Assembly: GCF_000379465.1 (NCBI RefSeq)
Contig: NZ_KB905383.1
Coordinates: 180 to 64,179, forward strand
Reading direction: 5' to 3'
Source of the DNA: Sciscionella marina DSM 45152
GTDB lineage: Bacteria; Actinomycetota; Actinomycetes; Mycobacteriales; Pseudonocardiaceae
Length of the DNA stretch: 64,000 nt
Shown here: positions 17,034-25,641 of the stretch, in pieces
How positions within the stretch are numbered: the first letter of the stretch is position 1
Layout: each line of letters starts with the position of its first letter
Notes under the pieces: model-generated
Databases searched by the model: none
Told to the model about the DNA's origin: nothing
The model's input: only the letters and a program-made list of their open reading frames with translations
Translations under genes and position numbers: made by a program

Positions 17034-17498
17034 ATGGCGAAGATCATTCTCACGGCAGACGTGGCCAACCTCGGCGGCCCCGGCGACATCGTCGAGGTCA
17101 AGGACGGCTACGCGCGCAACTACCTGCTCCCGCGGTCGCTCGCGATCACGGCGACCAAGGGCGCCGAGCGGCAGGTGCACACCATCCGCAGGGCGCAGGA
17201 GGCGCGGCGCATCCGCGACCTCGACCACGCCAACGAGGTCAAGCAGCGGATCGAGAGCCTCCCGGTGATCGCCCTGGTCGCGAAGACCGCGCCGAACTCC
17301 AAGAAGCTGTTCGGATCGGTCACCCCGGCCGATGTGGTCAACGCGCTCAAGGCCGCGGGCGGGCCGACGCTCGACAAGCGGGTGATCGAGCTCGGTGGGC
17401 ACATCAAGACCACCGGTAAGCACGCGGTCACCGCGAACCTGCATCCGAAGGTCGAGGTCACCTTCGCGCTGCAGGTGCGCGCCGCGGACGCGGAGTAG
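17034..17498 (+). CDS. rplI: 50S ribosomal protein L9
   Basis: A 154-residue L9 that binds 23S rRNA and reaches towards the next ribosome on the mRNA. The N-domain MAKIILTADVANLGGPGDIV with GYARNYLLPR is typical, followed by a long charged helix and the C-domain. The start at ATG 17034 has GGAAGGAG 7 bases upstream, 14 bases after the rpsR stop. A strong intrinsic terminator follows at 17517-17551, closing the operon. Confidence 0.95.
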   Translation: MAKIILTADVANLGGPGDIVEVKDGYARNYLLPRSLAITATKGAERQVHTIRRAQEARRIRDLDHANEVKQRIESLPVIALVAKTAPNSKKLFGSVTPADVVNALKAAGGPTLDKRVIELGGHIKTTGKHAVTANLHPKVEVTFALQVRAADAE

Positions 17499-17516
17499 TC
17501 CGCGAAAAGCATCCCG

Positions 17517-17551
17517 GGCCGTCCCGTCCGACTTGGACGGGACGGCCTTTT
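17517..17551 (+). terminator. Intrinsic terminator of the rpsF-rplI operon
   Basis: Perfect 13-base arms GGCCGTCCCGTCC / GGACGGGACGGCC surround a 5-base loop, directly followed by TTTT. It is 19 bases after the rplI stop, a canonical intrinsic terminator. Confidence 0.9.
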
Positions 17552-17639
17552 GCTGCCCACCTTCTGCTGTCCGCGCCCCCGCCCAACGACACGCCGAGGG
17601 CCCGCACGGCGCGACACGCCGAACCGATTTACCCGAAAG

Positions 17640-17792
17640 TTGTCCACAGCTGCTCCACAGGGTTTGACCTGCGCGAATGATGAGGTATCCCATCACTGTC
17701 CCCAGGTTGTCCCCAGTGGGTCCACCTCTCGGCGACATGCTGTCCCGCCTTGTCCCCACCGGGTCCACGCCTTGTCCCCAATACTGTCCCCA
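17640..17792 (+). promoter_or_regulatory. Array of DnaA-box-like 9-mers upstream of dnaB
   Basis: Six same-strand 9-mers lie in 153 bases of gene-free sequence: TTGTCCACA at 17640 (the actinobacterial DnaA-box consensus), then CTGTCCCCA at 17696 and 17784 and TTGTCCCCA at 17707, 17750 and 17772. Start-to-start distances are 56, 11, 43, 22 and 12 bases, close to multiples of 11, so most sites face the same side of the helix. Weaker GGTCCAC copies lie at about 17718 and 17761, and an inverted GGGGACA at 17836. The rest of 17552-17891 shows no gene. The binding protein is not proven; DnaA autoregulation of dnaB or another repressor are both possible. Confidence 0.5.
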
Positions 17793-17891
17793 TGGTGGGT
17801 TGCCCGGCCCGTGGCGCGGACCTAACGTCGCCGCAGGGGACATACCTTTGCGGTATCATCGAACGTATGTGCGAATGGAGGGACTATCGCG

Positions 17892-19265
17892 GTGACGGTC
17901 GCTGACGAGCGAGAAGCGCAAGCACCCGGAGCTCCGGCGGCGTACGAGAAACAGCCGCCGCAGGACCTGGCCGCCGAGCAGTCGGTGCTCGGCGGGATGC
18001 TGCTCTCCAAGGACGCCATCGCCGATGTCGTCGAACTACTCAGCCCGGGGGATTTCTACCGTCCGGCCCACGAGGCCGTCTACGACTGCATTCTCGATCT
18101 CTACTCGCGCGGGGAACCGGCCGATGCGATCACCGTCTCCGCCGAACTCGAGCGGCGCAGCGAGCTGTCCCGGGTCGGCGGCGCCCCTTACCTGCACACC
18201 CTGATCGCGACCGTGCCCACCGCGGCGAACGCCGGGTACTACGCCCAGCTGGTCGCCGAGAAGGCCACCCTGCGCAGGCTCGTGGAGGCCGGCACCCGGA
18301 TCGTGCAGCTCGGTTACGGCGGTGGGGACGGCGCGGAGGTCGACGACATCGTCGACCGCGCCCAGTCGGCCATCTACGACGTCACCGAGCGGCGCACCGC
18401 CGAGGACTACGTGATCCTCGAGGAACTGCTCCAGCCCACCATGGACGAGATCGACGCCATCGCCTCGCGAGGCGGGATCTCCAAGGGGGTGCCGACCGGG
18501 TTCGCCGATCTCGACGAGGTGACCAACGGCCTGCACCCCGGCCAGATGGTCATCGTCGCGGCCCGTCCCGGTGTGGGCAAGTCCACGCTGGGCCTGGACT
18601 TCGCACGGTCCTGCTCCATCCATCACCAGCAGGCGAGCGTCATCTTCTCGCTGGAAATGAGCCGCACCGAGATCGTGATGCGCCTGCTCTCCGCCGAGGC
18701 CAAGATCCGGCTGCAGGACATGCGCACCGGCAAGATGTCCGATGACGACTGGATGCGGCTGGCCCGCAAGATGAGCGAGATCTCCGAGGCCCCGCTGTTC
18801 ATCGACGACTCGCCGAACCTGACCATGATGGAGATCCGCGCCAAGGCGCGGCGGCTCAAACAGCGCAACGAACTGCGCCTGATCATCGTCGACTACATGC
18901 AGCTGATGACCTCCGGGAAGAAGGTCGAGTCCCGCCAGCAAGAGGTCTCCGAGTTCTCCAGGCAGCTCAAGCTCGTCGCCAAGGAACTCGAGGTCCCCGT
19001 GGTCGCGATCAGCCAGCTCAACCGTGGGCCCGAACAGCGCACCGACAAGCGGCCGATGCTCTCCGACCTGCGTGAGTCCGGAAGCCTGGAGCAGGACGCC
19101 GACATCGTCATGCTCATCCACCGCCCCGACGCGTTCGAGCTCGACGACCCACGCGCCGGAGAGGCCGACCTCATTCTCGGCAAGCACCGTGCGGGTCCCA
19201 CCCCCACGATCACGGTCGCCCACCAGCTGCACTACTCCCGCTTCACCGACCTCGCCCAGGGCTGA
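17892..19265 (+). CDS. dnaB: Replicative DNA helicase DnaB
   Basis: A 457-residue hexameric helicase that unwinds DNA ahead of the replisome. The N-terminal DnaG-interaction domain spans about 18-120 (PPQDLAAEQSVLGGMLLSKD). The RecA-like C-domain has Walker A ARPGVGKSTLG (about 222-232), Walker B LRLIIVDYMQLM and the arginine-finger region near KHRAGPTPTI. No intein is present, unlike mycobacterial DnaB. The GTG start at 17892 follows TGGAGGGA. The gene stands alone between the DnaA-box-like array and repeat copy C. Confidence 0.97.
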   Translation: MTVADEREAQAPGAPAAYEKQPPQDLAAEQSVLGGMLLSKDAIADVVELLSPGDFYRPAHEAVYDCILDLYSRGEPADAITVSAELERRSELSRVGGAPYLHTLIATVPTAANAGYYAQLVAEKATLRRLVEAGTRIVQLGYGGGDGAEVDDIVDRAQSAIYDVTERRTAEDYVILEELLQPTMDEIDAIASRGGISKGVPTGFADLDEVTNGLHPGQMVIVAARPGVGKSTLGLDFARSCSIHHQQASVIFSLEMSRTEIVMRLLSAEAKIRLQDMRTGKMSDDDWMRLARKMSEISEAPLFIDDSPNLTMMEIRAKARRLKQRNELRLIIVDYMQLMTSGKKVESRQQEVSEFSRQLKLVAKELEVPVVAISQLNRGPEQRTDKRPMLSDLRESGSLEQDADIVMLIHRPDAFELDDPRAGEADLILGKHRAGPTPTITVAHQLHYSRFTDLAQG

Positions 19266-19305
19266 GCAACCACTCCCGACCTGCACGAACCGGGCCGGTC
19301 GATGG

Positions 19306-19357
19306 GGTTGTGCGTGGTTGTGTTGGTTCTAACCAACATTTCCGCACACGACCTTTT
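19306..19357 (+). repeat. Palindromic 3'-end repeat, copy C (internal-loop variant)
   Basis: The left arm is 19306-19328 and the right arm 19331-19353, around CT. The right arm carries TTTCC where most copies read CAACC, giving an internal loop. A TTTT run (19354-19357) follows directly, so this copy looks like an ordinary intrinsic terminator for dnaB, 40 bases after its stop. Confidence 0.85.
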
Positions 19358-19374
19358 GAGACATTTTTGTCTCA
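19357..19374 (+). promoter_or_regulatory. Candidate TetR operator
   Basis: TGAGACA TTTT TGTCTCA is a perfect 7-base dyad 20 bases before the tetR start, with a -10-like TATGAT at 19382-19387 just downstream. The position fits autorepression of the tetR-MFS pair. It starts at the last base of the dnaB-side terminator. Confidence 0.6.
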
Positions 19375-19393
19375 GGTGAGCTATGATCGTCTC

Positions 19394-19936
19394 ATGTCGA
19401 GTCGGGAGACGATTTTGCGCGCGGCGGCCACCCTGCTCAGCCGCAACAACGGCGCGACGATGGACGAGGTCGCGAAGGCGGCCGGGATCAGCCGGGCGAC
19501 GCTGCACCGGTACTTCGCCGGGCGGAAAACGCTGATCAAGGCGCTCGAGGAGCTCGGCATCGAGGAGGCGGAACGGGCATTCCGCGCGGCCCGGCTCGAC
19601 GAGGGCACCGCGACCGAGGCCCTGCACCGGGTGGTCACGGAGACCGAGTCGACGGCGCCGCTGCTGTCTTTCCTGCTCAGCGAGGACCAGCTGTACCTCG
19701 AGGAACCATCCGAGGGCTGGCAGCAACTCGAGGACCGGCTGGTGGAGTTGTTCCGCCGCGGCCAGGCGGACGGCGAGTTCCGGATCGATATGAGCACAAC
19801 CTGGCTCTCCGATGCCCTGCTCGCGCTGATCGCCGCGGCCGCGTGGTCCGCCCAGTTCGGCCGCATCGCGAGCAAGGACTACCGGGCGATGATCCTCGGC
19901 CTGTTCCTCGACGGCGCGCGGCGGGAGCAGCCATGA
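19394..19936 (+). CDS. TetR-family transcriptional regulator
   Basis: A 180-residue TetR repressor with the helix-turn-helix at residues about 5-48 (ETILRAAATLLSRNNGAT, then MDEVAKAAGISRATLHRYF) and an all-helical ligand-binding C-domain. I start at ATG 19394; the frame runs further upstream but only through the palindrome and operator. It overlaps the MFS exporter by 4 bases (ATGA), so it almost certainly regulates that pump. The inducer is unknown. Confidence 0.9.
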   Translation: MSSRETILRAAATLLSRNNGATMDEVAKAAGISRATLHRYFAGRKTLIKALEELGIEEAERAFRAARLDEGTATEALHRVVTETESTAPLLSFLLSEDQLYLEEPSEGWQQLEDRLVELFRRGQADGEFRIDMSTTWLSDALLALIAAAAWSAQFGRIASKDYRAMILGLFLDGARREQP

Positions 19937-21426
19937 GCAAGAGCCTGCGGTGGTTCGCGCTCGCGGTCGTCGTGCTCGCCGAACTGCTCGTCACGATCGA
20001 CGCGACCGTGCTCGGGCTCGCGATCCCGTTCCTCAGCGAGGACCTGCACCCCTCGAACACCCAGCTGCTCTGGATCGCCGATGTCTATTCGTTCGTGATG
20101 GCCGGGTTGCTGATCTCGATGGGCAGCGTGGGGGACCGGTTCGGCCGCAAGCGGATGCTGCTGATCGGCGCGGCCGGATTCGGGCTCATCTCGGTGCTCA
20201 ACGCCTATGCGACGAGCCCGGAGCTGCTCATCCTCGCGCGCGCCCTGCTCGGTGTCGCGGGTGCCGCCCTGCTACCCGCCACGCTCGCGATGGTGCGCAC
20301 CCTGTTCGATGATCCGGCACAACGCAGCTTCGCGATCGGCGTCTGGGGTGCGATGGCCTCGGTGGGCATGGCCATCGGACCACTGCTCGGTGGTGTGCTG
20401 CTCGAACACTTCTGGTGGGGTTCGGTCTTCCTGATCAACCTGCCGGTCATGGTGCTCGTGGTCCCGCTGGCGATGAAGCTGCTCCCGGAATCGCGGAACC
20501 CGAACCCGGCGCGGTTGGACCCGGGCAGCGTGGCGCTGTCCATGATCGGCCTGGTCGGGGTGGTCTACGCGATCAAGGAGGCCGCCCAGTTCGGCGCGCG
20601 GCTCGATGTGCTGGTCGCGGCGGTCCTCGGGATCGGCGGGCTCTTCTGGTTCGTGCGCAGGCAGCTACGACTGCCGAACCCACTGCTCGACGTCCGGTTA
20701 TTCGCCAACCGCGGGTTCACCGGGGCCGTGCTCGCGGACCTGTTCAGCATCCTCGGGCTCGGCGGGACCGTGTTCTTCCTTTCCCAGTACCTGCAGATGG
20801 TCCAGGGCCGGAGTCCGCTGCAGGCCGGGCTCATCGAACTGCCGGTGACCGTGGGAGCGGTCATCACCGGCCTGCTCGCCGGACAGCTCGCACGCCGGTC
20901 CGCAGTACGCGTCATCGTGGCGGGCGGACTCGTACTGCTGGGGCTCGCGCTCGGCGGGATGTGCCTGTTCGTGGAGGACACCTCCGTCCTGTTCATCGGC
21001 ATTCAGCTATTCGTACTGGGTGCGGGTGCCGGGCTGGCCTTCACGGTCACCGCGGACATCATCCTGTCCAGCGTGCCCACCGAGCAGGCGGGCGCCGCGT
21101 CCGCAGTATCCGAGACGGCGTACGAACTCGGTGGCGCGTTCGGCATCGCCCTGCTCGGCTCGGCGCTGTCCGGTGTCTACCGCGGGTTTCCCACCCCGAG
21201 TGGAGTACCCCGGCAGCTCGCGGACAGTGCGCACAGTTCGCTCGGCAACGCGATCACCGTGGTCGGCCAGCTGCCGGAGCGCACCGGGTACGCCCTGCTC
21301 GGGGCCGCGCGGTCCGCCTTCCTGAACGGGCTGCAGCTCGCCGCCGGGCTCGGCGCGATCCTCGTACTCGGCACCGCGGTGGCCGCCTGGTTCCTGCTGC
21401 GCCGCCAGCGCCTGCATCAGTCGTGA
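19933..21426 (+). CDS. MFS drug exporter, DHA2 (14-TMS) type
   Basis: A 497-residue proton-driven exporter of the EmrB/QacA type. Helix 1 carries the family motif ELLVTIDATVLGLAIPFL, and the loop between helices 2 and 3 has motif A, GDRFGRKRMLL. Fourteen hydrophobic segments can be counted. Substrates are probably cationic or amphiphilic drugs or a native metabolite. It is coupled to tetR by an ATGA overlap. Its TGA stop lies within palindromic repeat copy D. Confidence 0.9.
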   Translation: MSKSLRWFALAVVVLAELLVTIDATVLGLAIPFLSEDLHPSNTQLLWIADVYSFVMAGLLISMGSVGDRFGRKRMLLIGAAGFGLISVLNAYATSPELLILARALLGVAGAALLPATLAMVRTLFDDPAQRSFAIGVWGAMASVGMAIGPLLGGVLLEHFWWGSVFLINLPVMVLVVPLAMKLLPESRNPNPARLDPGSVALSMIGLVGVVYAIKEAAQFGARLDVLVAAVLGIGGLFWFVRRQLRLPNPLLDVRLFANRGFTGAVLADLFSILGLGGTVFFLSQYLQMVQGRSPLQAGLIELPVTVGAVITGLLAGQLARRSAVRVIVAGGLVLLGLALGGMCLFVEDTSVLFIGIQLFVLGAGAGLAFTVTADIILSSVPTEQAGAASAVSETAYELGGAFGIALLGSALSGVYRGFPTPSGVPRQLADSAHSSLGNAITVVGQLPERTGYALLGAARSAFLNGLQLAAGLGAILVLGTAVAAWFLLRRQRLHQS

Positions 21427-21484
21427 GTGGTTGTGTTGGTTAGAACCGACACAACCACGCACGAGCACCCGTTTGTCCAGTTCA
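21422..21484. repeat. Palindromic 3'-end repeat, copy D, shared by two convergent genes
   Basis: The left arm is CGTGAGTGGTTGTGTTGGTT (21422-21441), the loop AG, and the right arm 21444-21463, with two mismatches. On the reverse strand the leading module begins exactly at the GNAT stop (TGAACTGGACAAACGGGTG). On the forward strand the MFS stop TGA is bases 3-5 of the left arm. Both converging genes therefore end in the same element. Confidence 0.9.
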
Positions 21485-21961
21485 GGCCATACGGCGAAGT
21501 ACTACGCGGGTGCCGAGCGCGTCCAGGCCGAGTGCGCGCTCATGCTCGCGCAGTTCCTCGAGGCCGGGGGTGAGCTCGGTCAGTTCGGTGAACCCGTGCT
21601 TGGCGTAGAAGGGCTGGTTCCACGGGATCTCGGCGTAGGTGATCAGGGTCATCGCGGTGTACCCCTGCTCGACGGCGTGCGCGAACGCGGCCTCGACGAG
21701 GGCCCCGCCGTGTCCCCGGCGCCCGTGATCGGGGTGCACGGCGAGCTGTTCGAGGTGCGCATGCCCGTCCACTTCCTCGACGCGCGCGAACCCGACCGGG
21801 GGCCGGCCGGTGACGTGCACCCAGTCGGCGGCGCGCAGTTCCTCGAGGTCACCTGGCGGAGGCAGGGGACTCCAGCCGATCTCGGCGAACAGTTTGTCGG
21901 AGGCGGCCTCCAGCTCCGGGAGGGCGCGCAGTTCTTCGGAAGTGGCGAGCCGAACGGTCAT
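21482..21961 (-). CDS. GNAT-family N-acetyltransferase
   Basis: A 159-residue single-domain GNAT enzyme that transfers acetyl from acetyl-CoA. The acetyl-CoA-binding region LEQLAVHPDHGRRGHGGALV (about 72-91) holds the R/Q-x-x-G-x-G/A pattern, and NQPFYAKHGF is the family's C-terminal motif. The substrate cannot be told. It starts at 21961 and overlaps the upstream dedA by 4 bases (ATGA), so they share a transcript. The stop is the first codon of repeat copy D on this strand. Confidence 0.88.
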   Translation of the reverse strand: MTVRLATSEELRALPELEAASDKLFAEIGWSPLPPPGDLEELRAADWVHVTGRPPVGFARVEEVDGHAHLEQLAVHPDHGRRGHGGALVEAAFAHAVEQGYTAMTLITYAEIPWNQPFYAKHGFTELTELTPGLEELREHERALGLDALGTRVVLRRMA

Positions 21962-22632
21962 GACATCCGTGATGCGGTTCCGGAGGAGCCGAGCTCACCC
22001 GGGGCGTCCTCGTGTACGTCGAGCTTCTTGGACTTGGCCAGCCAGCGGCGGACGATCTCGATCACGCCGAGGATGCACAGCACGATCGCGAAGGCGAGCA
22101 GCAGCCCGTAGAAGGGCTGGTTCTCGAAGGCCGAACCGCCGATCCAGCCGACGAGCCCGGCCTGGACCGCCCAGATCGAGCAGCCGATCGCGTCGAGATA
22201 GAGGAACCGGGCGAGCGGAAACCGCATCCCGCCCGTGGCCAGCGCGGTCGCGACCCGGCCACCGGGCAGGTAGCGGCAGGCGATGATCATGGCGGTGGCA
22301 TAGCGGCGCACCATGCGCTGAACCCAGTCGTAGAACTCCTTGCCCCCGTCCCTGCGCTGCAGGCGGTGCAGGATCGCGGCACCCGGTCCGCGCCCGATGA
22401 CGTAACCGACCGTGTCACCGAGCATCGCCCCGGCCGCCGCGACGACCGCGAGAATGAGCAGTTTCAGCGGGTGACCGTCGAGCAGCACGGCGACCGCGAT
22501 CACGGTGGCCTCGCTCGGCATGAACGGCACGAGCGCGTCGAGCCCGGCCATGAAGAACACGATCAGCCACAGCCACGGAGAGTCGATCGAGTGCGCGACG
22601 ACCTCGGTGAAATGGTTCAACATCTCGAACAC
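21958..22632 (-). CDS. DedA-family membrane protein
   Basis: A 224-residue DedA/VTT-fold membrane protein, a family now linked to undecaprenyl-phosphate and phospholipid flipping. It keeps the re-entrant region PFMPSEATVIAVAVLLDG (E plus downstream) and the G-x-x-x-G-x-x-x-G-x-x-x-G-like GDTVGYVIGRG. The motif RYLPGGRVATALATGGMRF contains the conserved R and G residues. I chose GTG at 22632 since AAGGGGG lies 8 bases upstream; an ATG at 22623 is the alternative. It is the first gene of a two-gene unit with the GNAT. Confidence 0.88.
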   Translation of the reverse strand: MFEMLNHFTEVVAHSIDSPWLWLIVFFMAGLDALVPFMPSEATVIAVAVLLDGHPLKLLILAVVAAAGAMLGDTVGYVIGRGPGAAILHRLQRRDGGKEFYDWVQRMVRRYATAMIIACRYLPGGRVATALATGGMRFPLARFLYLDAIGCSIWAVQAGLVGWIGGSAFENQPFYGLLLAFAIVLCILGVIEIVRRWLAKSKKLDVHEDAPGELGSSGTASRMS

Positions 22633-22780
22633 GCGCCCGCACCCCCTTCGCACCGGCGATGGATCGCGAAAGCCGCCCTCTGCTGGCCATCGTGCCCGAA
22701 TGATCCTTCCCGCATCCTACGTTGACCTGCCAATTCGTCGCACCCGCATCCACTCGAGAGCCGGCGCGGGCAGCTCCCTT

Positions 22781-22820
22781 GTGCGTGGTTGTGTTGGTTC
22801 TAACCAACACAACCACGCAC
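22781..22820. repeat. Palindromic 3'-end repeat, copy E
   Basis: Perfect 19-base arms (GTGCGTGGTTGTGTTGGTT, 22781-22799, and its complement 22802-22820) surround a CT loop. This is the only copy not at the 3' end of a recognisable gene: it lies 150 bases before dedA, with a gene-free stretch on the other side. The leading module is not clear on either strand. Confidence 0.88.
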
Positions 22821-23326
22821 GACCGGGTCCTCATCCCGGACGTTCACGCTGGTCACACCCCGGATGTGTCTCGGCCCCGCGGAGGCGGCTCGAGAGCCCG
22901 TGCATCGTTACTGGTCAGGCGATGTGGCTCACAGTCTCGCGGGACACCCGCAGCGGGGATGCTGTTCGTCACACCGTCCGTGGTGGCCTTTGCTCGCGGG
23001 CGGACTGGCACGCACCGCCCCTGGAGCTCGCCATCGATTTTTGAAGAGCTCCATTTTGCCCACCCCCGCCCGCGACCAGAAATTCGCCGATTCCGGGAGG
23101 GCGGAAGACGTCCGCGCCGCATTGTCCACTGTGGACTCACGCTTCTCGGTCGGTTGCGGCGTAACGGATTTCGGCGCGGCGATCGCGCCACGGGCGAATC
23201 CCTCGATCGGGGACCACCGCCCTGCCTGCACCGGACACCGTCCGTAAGAATGTCGGAGTCGCCGACCACTCACCCGGGTGTCTTTGATTGCTCGGTCTGA
23301 GCAGTCATACCGGATACTGTGTGCAC
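22821..23326. other. Gene-poor stretch, possibly gene remains
   Basis: About 500 bases with open frames on both strands but no recognisable protein or ribosome site. A 13-base dyad GTCCAC T GTGGAC lies at 23124-23136 and includes a DnaA-box-like TTGTCCAC. Since other palindromic repeats mark gene ends, a decayed gene that once ended near copy E is possible; I cannot support one. Confidence 0.35.
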
Positions 23327-24460
23327 GTGAAAGCCCGTGATTTCCGTATCGAACCCGATGTGCCGGTCGTGCTGCGCGGGGCGGCCGCGTACAGCTGGCG
23401 GCTGCTCATCTCGCTCGCGGCCGTCGTGGTGCTCGCCTACCTGATCAACTACCTCGCCGTCGTCACCGTTCCGGTCGCGATCGCCTTGCTGCTCTCGGCA
23501 TTGTTCGCCCCCGTGGTACGCAGGCTGGTGAACTGGCGGGTGCCGCGCGGACTGGCGACGGCGATCGCGGTGATCGTCGGGCTCGCGGTCGTCGGCGGGG
23601 TGCTCTATCTGTTCATCTCCACTGTCATCACGGGTCTGCCGGATCTGACCAACCAGGTCTCGGCGAGCATCGAGCAGATCAACACCTGGTTACGGGATGG
23701 GCCGCTGCACATCTCCCAGGATCAGTTGCAGGGCTTCCTCGACCAGATCGTGCACTGGTTACAGACGAACAAGAGCGTGATCACCAATGGCGCACTCAGC
23801 ACGGCGGCCTCGGTCGGTGAGGCGCTGACCGGGATCCTGCTGTGCCTGTTCACCCTGATCTTCTTCCTGCACGACGGGGACGGCATCTGGCGGTTTCTGG
23901 TGCGGGTCCTGGTTCCGGGCGCCAATCGGGACAGGGTGGAGCGCGCGGGGCGCCGCGGGTTCATCTCGCTCGAGCACTACGTGCGGGCCACCGTGCTCGT
24001 CGCGCTGGTGGATGCGGTCGGCATCGGGATCGGGCTGGCGATCGTGGGTGTTCCGCTCGCGGTTCCGCTTGCCGCGCTGGTATTCCTTGGCGCGTTCATC
24101 CCGATCATCGGCGCCGTGCTTACCGGCGCGGTCGCGGTACTGGTCGCGCTGGTGACCAAGGGCCTCGTCGCCGCGCTCATCGTGCTGGCCATCGTGGTGC
24201 TGGTGATGCAGCTGGAGAGCCATGTGCTGCAACCCCTGCTGCTCGGCCGTGCGGTGAAGATCCACCCGCTCGCGGTCGTGCTCGGGGTCGCGGCGGGCAT
24301 GGTGATCGCGGGCATCGCGGGCGCCCTGCTCGCGGTTCCGCTGCTCGCCGTGGCGAACGCCTCGATCCGCAGCTTGTGGAATGACCGCGCGCCATCCGCG
24401 AAACCCGAGGGAGAAGCGGAGAAGGACACCGGCGACGACGAGCCCGAACCGGTGAGTTGA
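23327..24460 (+). CDS. AI-2E family transporter (YdiK/PerM-type membrane protein)
   Basis: A 377-residue polytopic membrane protein with the paired N-terminal helices (LLISLAAVVVLAYLINYLAVV), a soluble loop rich in Gln/Asp (about 100-150) and a C-terminal bundle with GVPLAVPLAALVFLGAFIPIIGA, the AI-2E hallmark (FIPIIG). Members export diverse solutes, and some act in sodium/proton exchange; the substrate is unknown. The GTG at 23327 has no clear ribosome site, so a leaderless transcript is possible; GTG 23321 is an alternative. The C-tail is acidic. The sensor kinase follows after 2 bases, so the transporter and two-component system form one operon. Confidence 0.85.
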   Translation: MKARDFRIEPDVPVVLRGAAAYSWRLLISLAAVVVLAYLINYLAVVTVPVAIALLLSALFAPVVRRLVNWRVPRGLATAIAVIVGLAVVGGVLYLFISTVITGLPDLTNQVSASIEQINTWLRDGPLHISQDQLQGFLDQIVHWLQTNKSVITNGALSTAASVGEALTGILLCLFTLIFFLHDGDGIWRFLVRVLVPGANRDRVERAGRRGFISLEHYVRATVLVALVDAVGIGIGLAIVGVPLAVPLAALVFLGAFIPIIGAVLTGAVAVLVALVTKGLVAALIVLAIVVLVMQLESHVLQPLLLGRAVKIHPLAVVLGVAAGMVIAGIAGALLAVPLLAVANASIRSLWNDRAPSAKPEGEAEKDTGDDEPEPVS

Positions 24461-24462
24461 GC

Positions 24463-25641
24463 ATGACGATCCGGGTACAGGACGCCACATCCCCGATGTG
24501 GCTCGGTACGGGGCTGCTCCGGGTCGTGACCTATCCGTTCGCAATCGCGGCGGTGGCCGTCAACTACGACACCTACGCCCGCCCGTGGCTCGGTGTCACG
24601 GTGCTCGTGTTCATGGGCCTGTGGACGCTGGTCACGCTCGCCTACAGTTTCCGGCCCGCGTTACGCCGCGGTTGGCTGGTCATCGCCGACCTGCTGGTCA
24701 CCTCCGGGCTGATGCTCACCACCTTGGCGATCTTCGATCTGAGCATTCCGGAGCACGTGCCGAGCGTGATCACGACCGTATGGGGCAGCGTGCCCGCGGT
24801 GGCGATGGGCGTGTACGGCGGCTGGCTGATCGGCGCGTCCGGTGGCCTGCTGCTCGCGGTGTGCACCGGGCTCGCGCGGCTGACCATCGACATGTCCCTG
24901 TTCACCGATGCGGTGCTGCTGATCGGTTCCGGACTGGTGATCGGGATGGCGTCCACGGCGGCACGGCGTTCGATGGTGACCATGCAGCGGGCGCTGCGCA
25001 CCGAGGCGGCCACCGCGGAGCGGGAGCGGCTGGCCAGTTCCATTCACGATTCCGTGCTTCAGGTGCTCGCGCACGTGCGCAGGCGCGGCGGGGAGCTCGG
25101 CGGGGAGGCGGCCGAACTGGGACGGCTCGCGGGGGAGCAGGAGGTCGCGCTTCGTTCGCTCGTTGCTTCCGGGCCGGTCTCATCCGCCGGTGAGTCAGGG
25201 GAGGTCGATCTGCTCGGACTGGTGCGCCCGCTCGGCACCTCGCGGATCAGCATTTCCGCACCCGCGGGTCCGATCCTGCTGCCGCACGACACCGCGAACG
25301 AACTCACCTCCGCGATCCGGGAGGCCTTGGTCAACGCGGAGCGGCACGCCGGCCCCTCGGCGCAGGTATGGGTACTCATCGAGGACCTCGGTACCGAGGT
25401 GGTGATTTCGGTGCGGGACGACGGGGCCGGAATCCCGCAGGGGCGGCTCGAGGCAGCCGCGGAGGAGGGGCGGCTCGGGGTTGCGAGCTCCATCACCGCC
25501 AAGATCCGGGCCCTCGGTGGAACCGCGAGCTTGGAAACCGCGCCCGAAGAGGGTACGGAATGGGAGTTGCACGTTCCGCGTGTGCGCCCGGAACCCAGCA
25601 CGGGTTTGGCTCGATTGGTCAAGCGGAGGCAGCATGGCTAG
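24463..25641 (+). CDS. Sensor histidine kinase, NarL/DesK type
   Basis: A 392-residue membrane kinase. Five to six hydrophobic segments (about 15-165) form an MASE-like sensor without a large external domain. The HisKA_3 phosphoacceptor is H195 in ASSIHDSVLQVLAHVRRRG, and the HATPase_c domain has the N-box AIREALVNAERHAG and G-box VRDDGAGIPQGR. The ATG at 24463 is 2 bases after the transporter stop. It overlaps the response regulator by 8 bases. The signal is unknown; being coupled to an exporter, it may sense a lipid or envelope state. Confidence 0.92.
   Translation: MTIRVQDATSPMWLGTGLLRVVTYPFAIAAVAVNYDTYARPWLGVTVLVFMGLWTLVTLAYSFRPALRRGWLVIADLLVTSGLMLTTLAIFDLSIPEHVPSVITTVWGSVPAVAMGVYGGWLIGASGGLLLAVCTGLARLTIDMSLFTDAVLLIGSGLVIGMASTAARRSMVTMQRALRTEAATAERERLASSIHDSVLQVLAHVRRRGGELGGEAAELGRLAGEQEVALRSLVASGPVSSAGESGEVDLLGLVRPLGTSRISISAPAGPILLPHDTANELTSAIREALVNAERHAGPSAQVWVLIEDLGTEVVISVRDDGAGIPQGRLEAAAEEGRLGVASSITAKIRALGGTASLETAPEEGTEWELHVPRVRPEPSTGLARLVKRRQHG

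Noticed and set aside
17640-17845. The dnaB-upstream array as the replication origin oriC
   Set aside because: No dnaA, dnaN or rpmH nearby, only one perfect DnaA box, and no AT-rich unwinding region; treated as a regulatory array instead.
17892-19265. Intein in dnaB as in mycobacteria
   Set aside because: The 457-residue frame runs straight through the known intein insertion sites.
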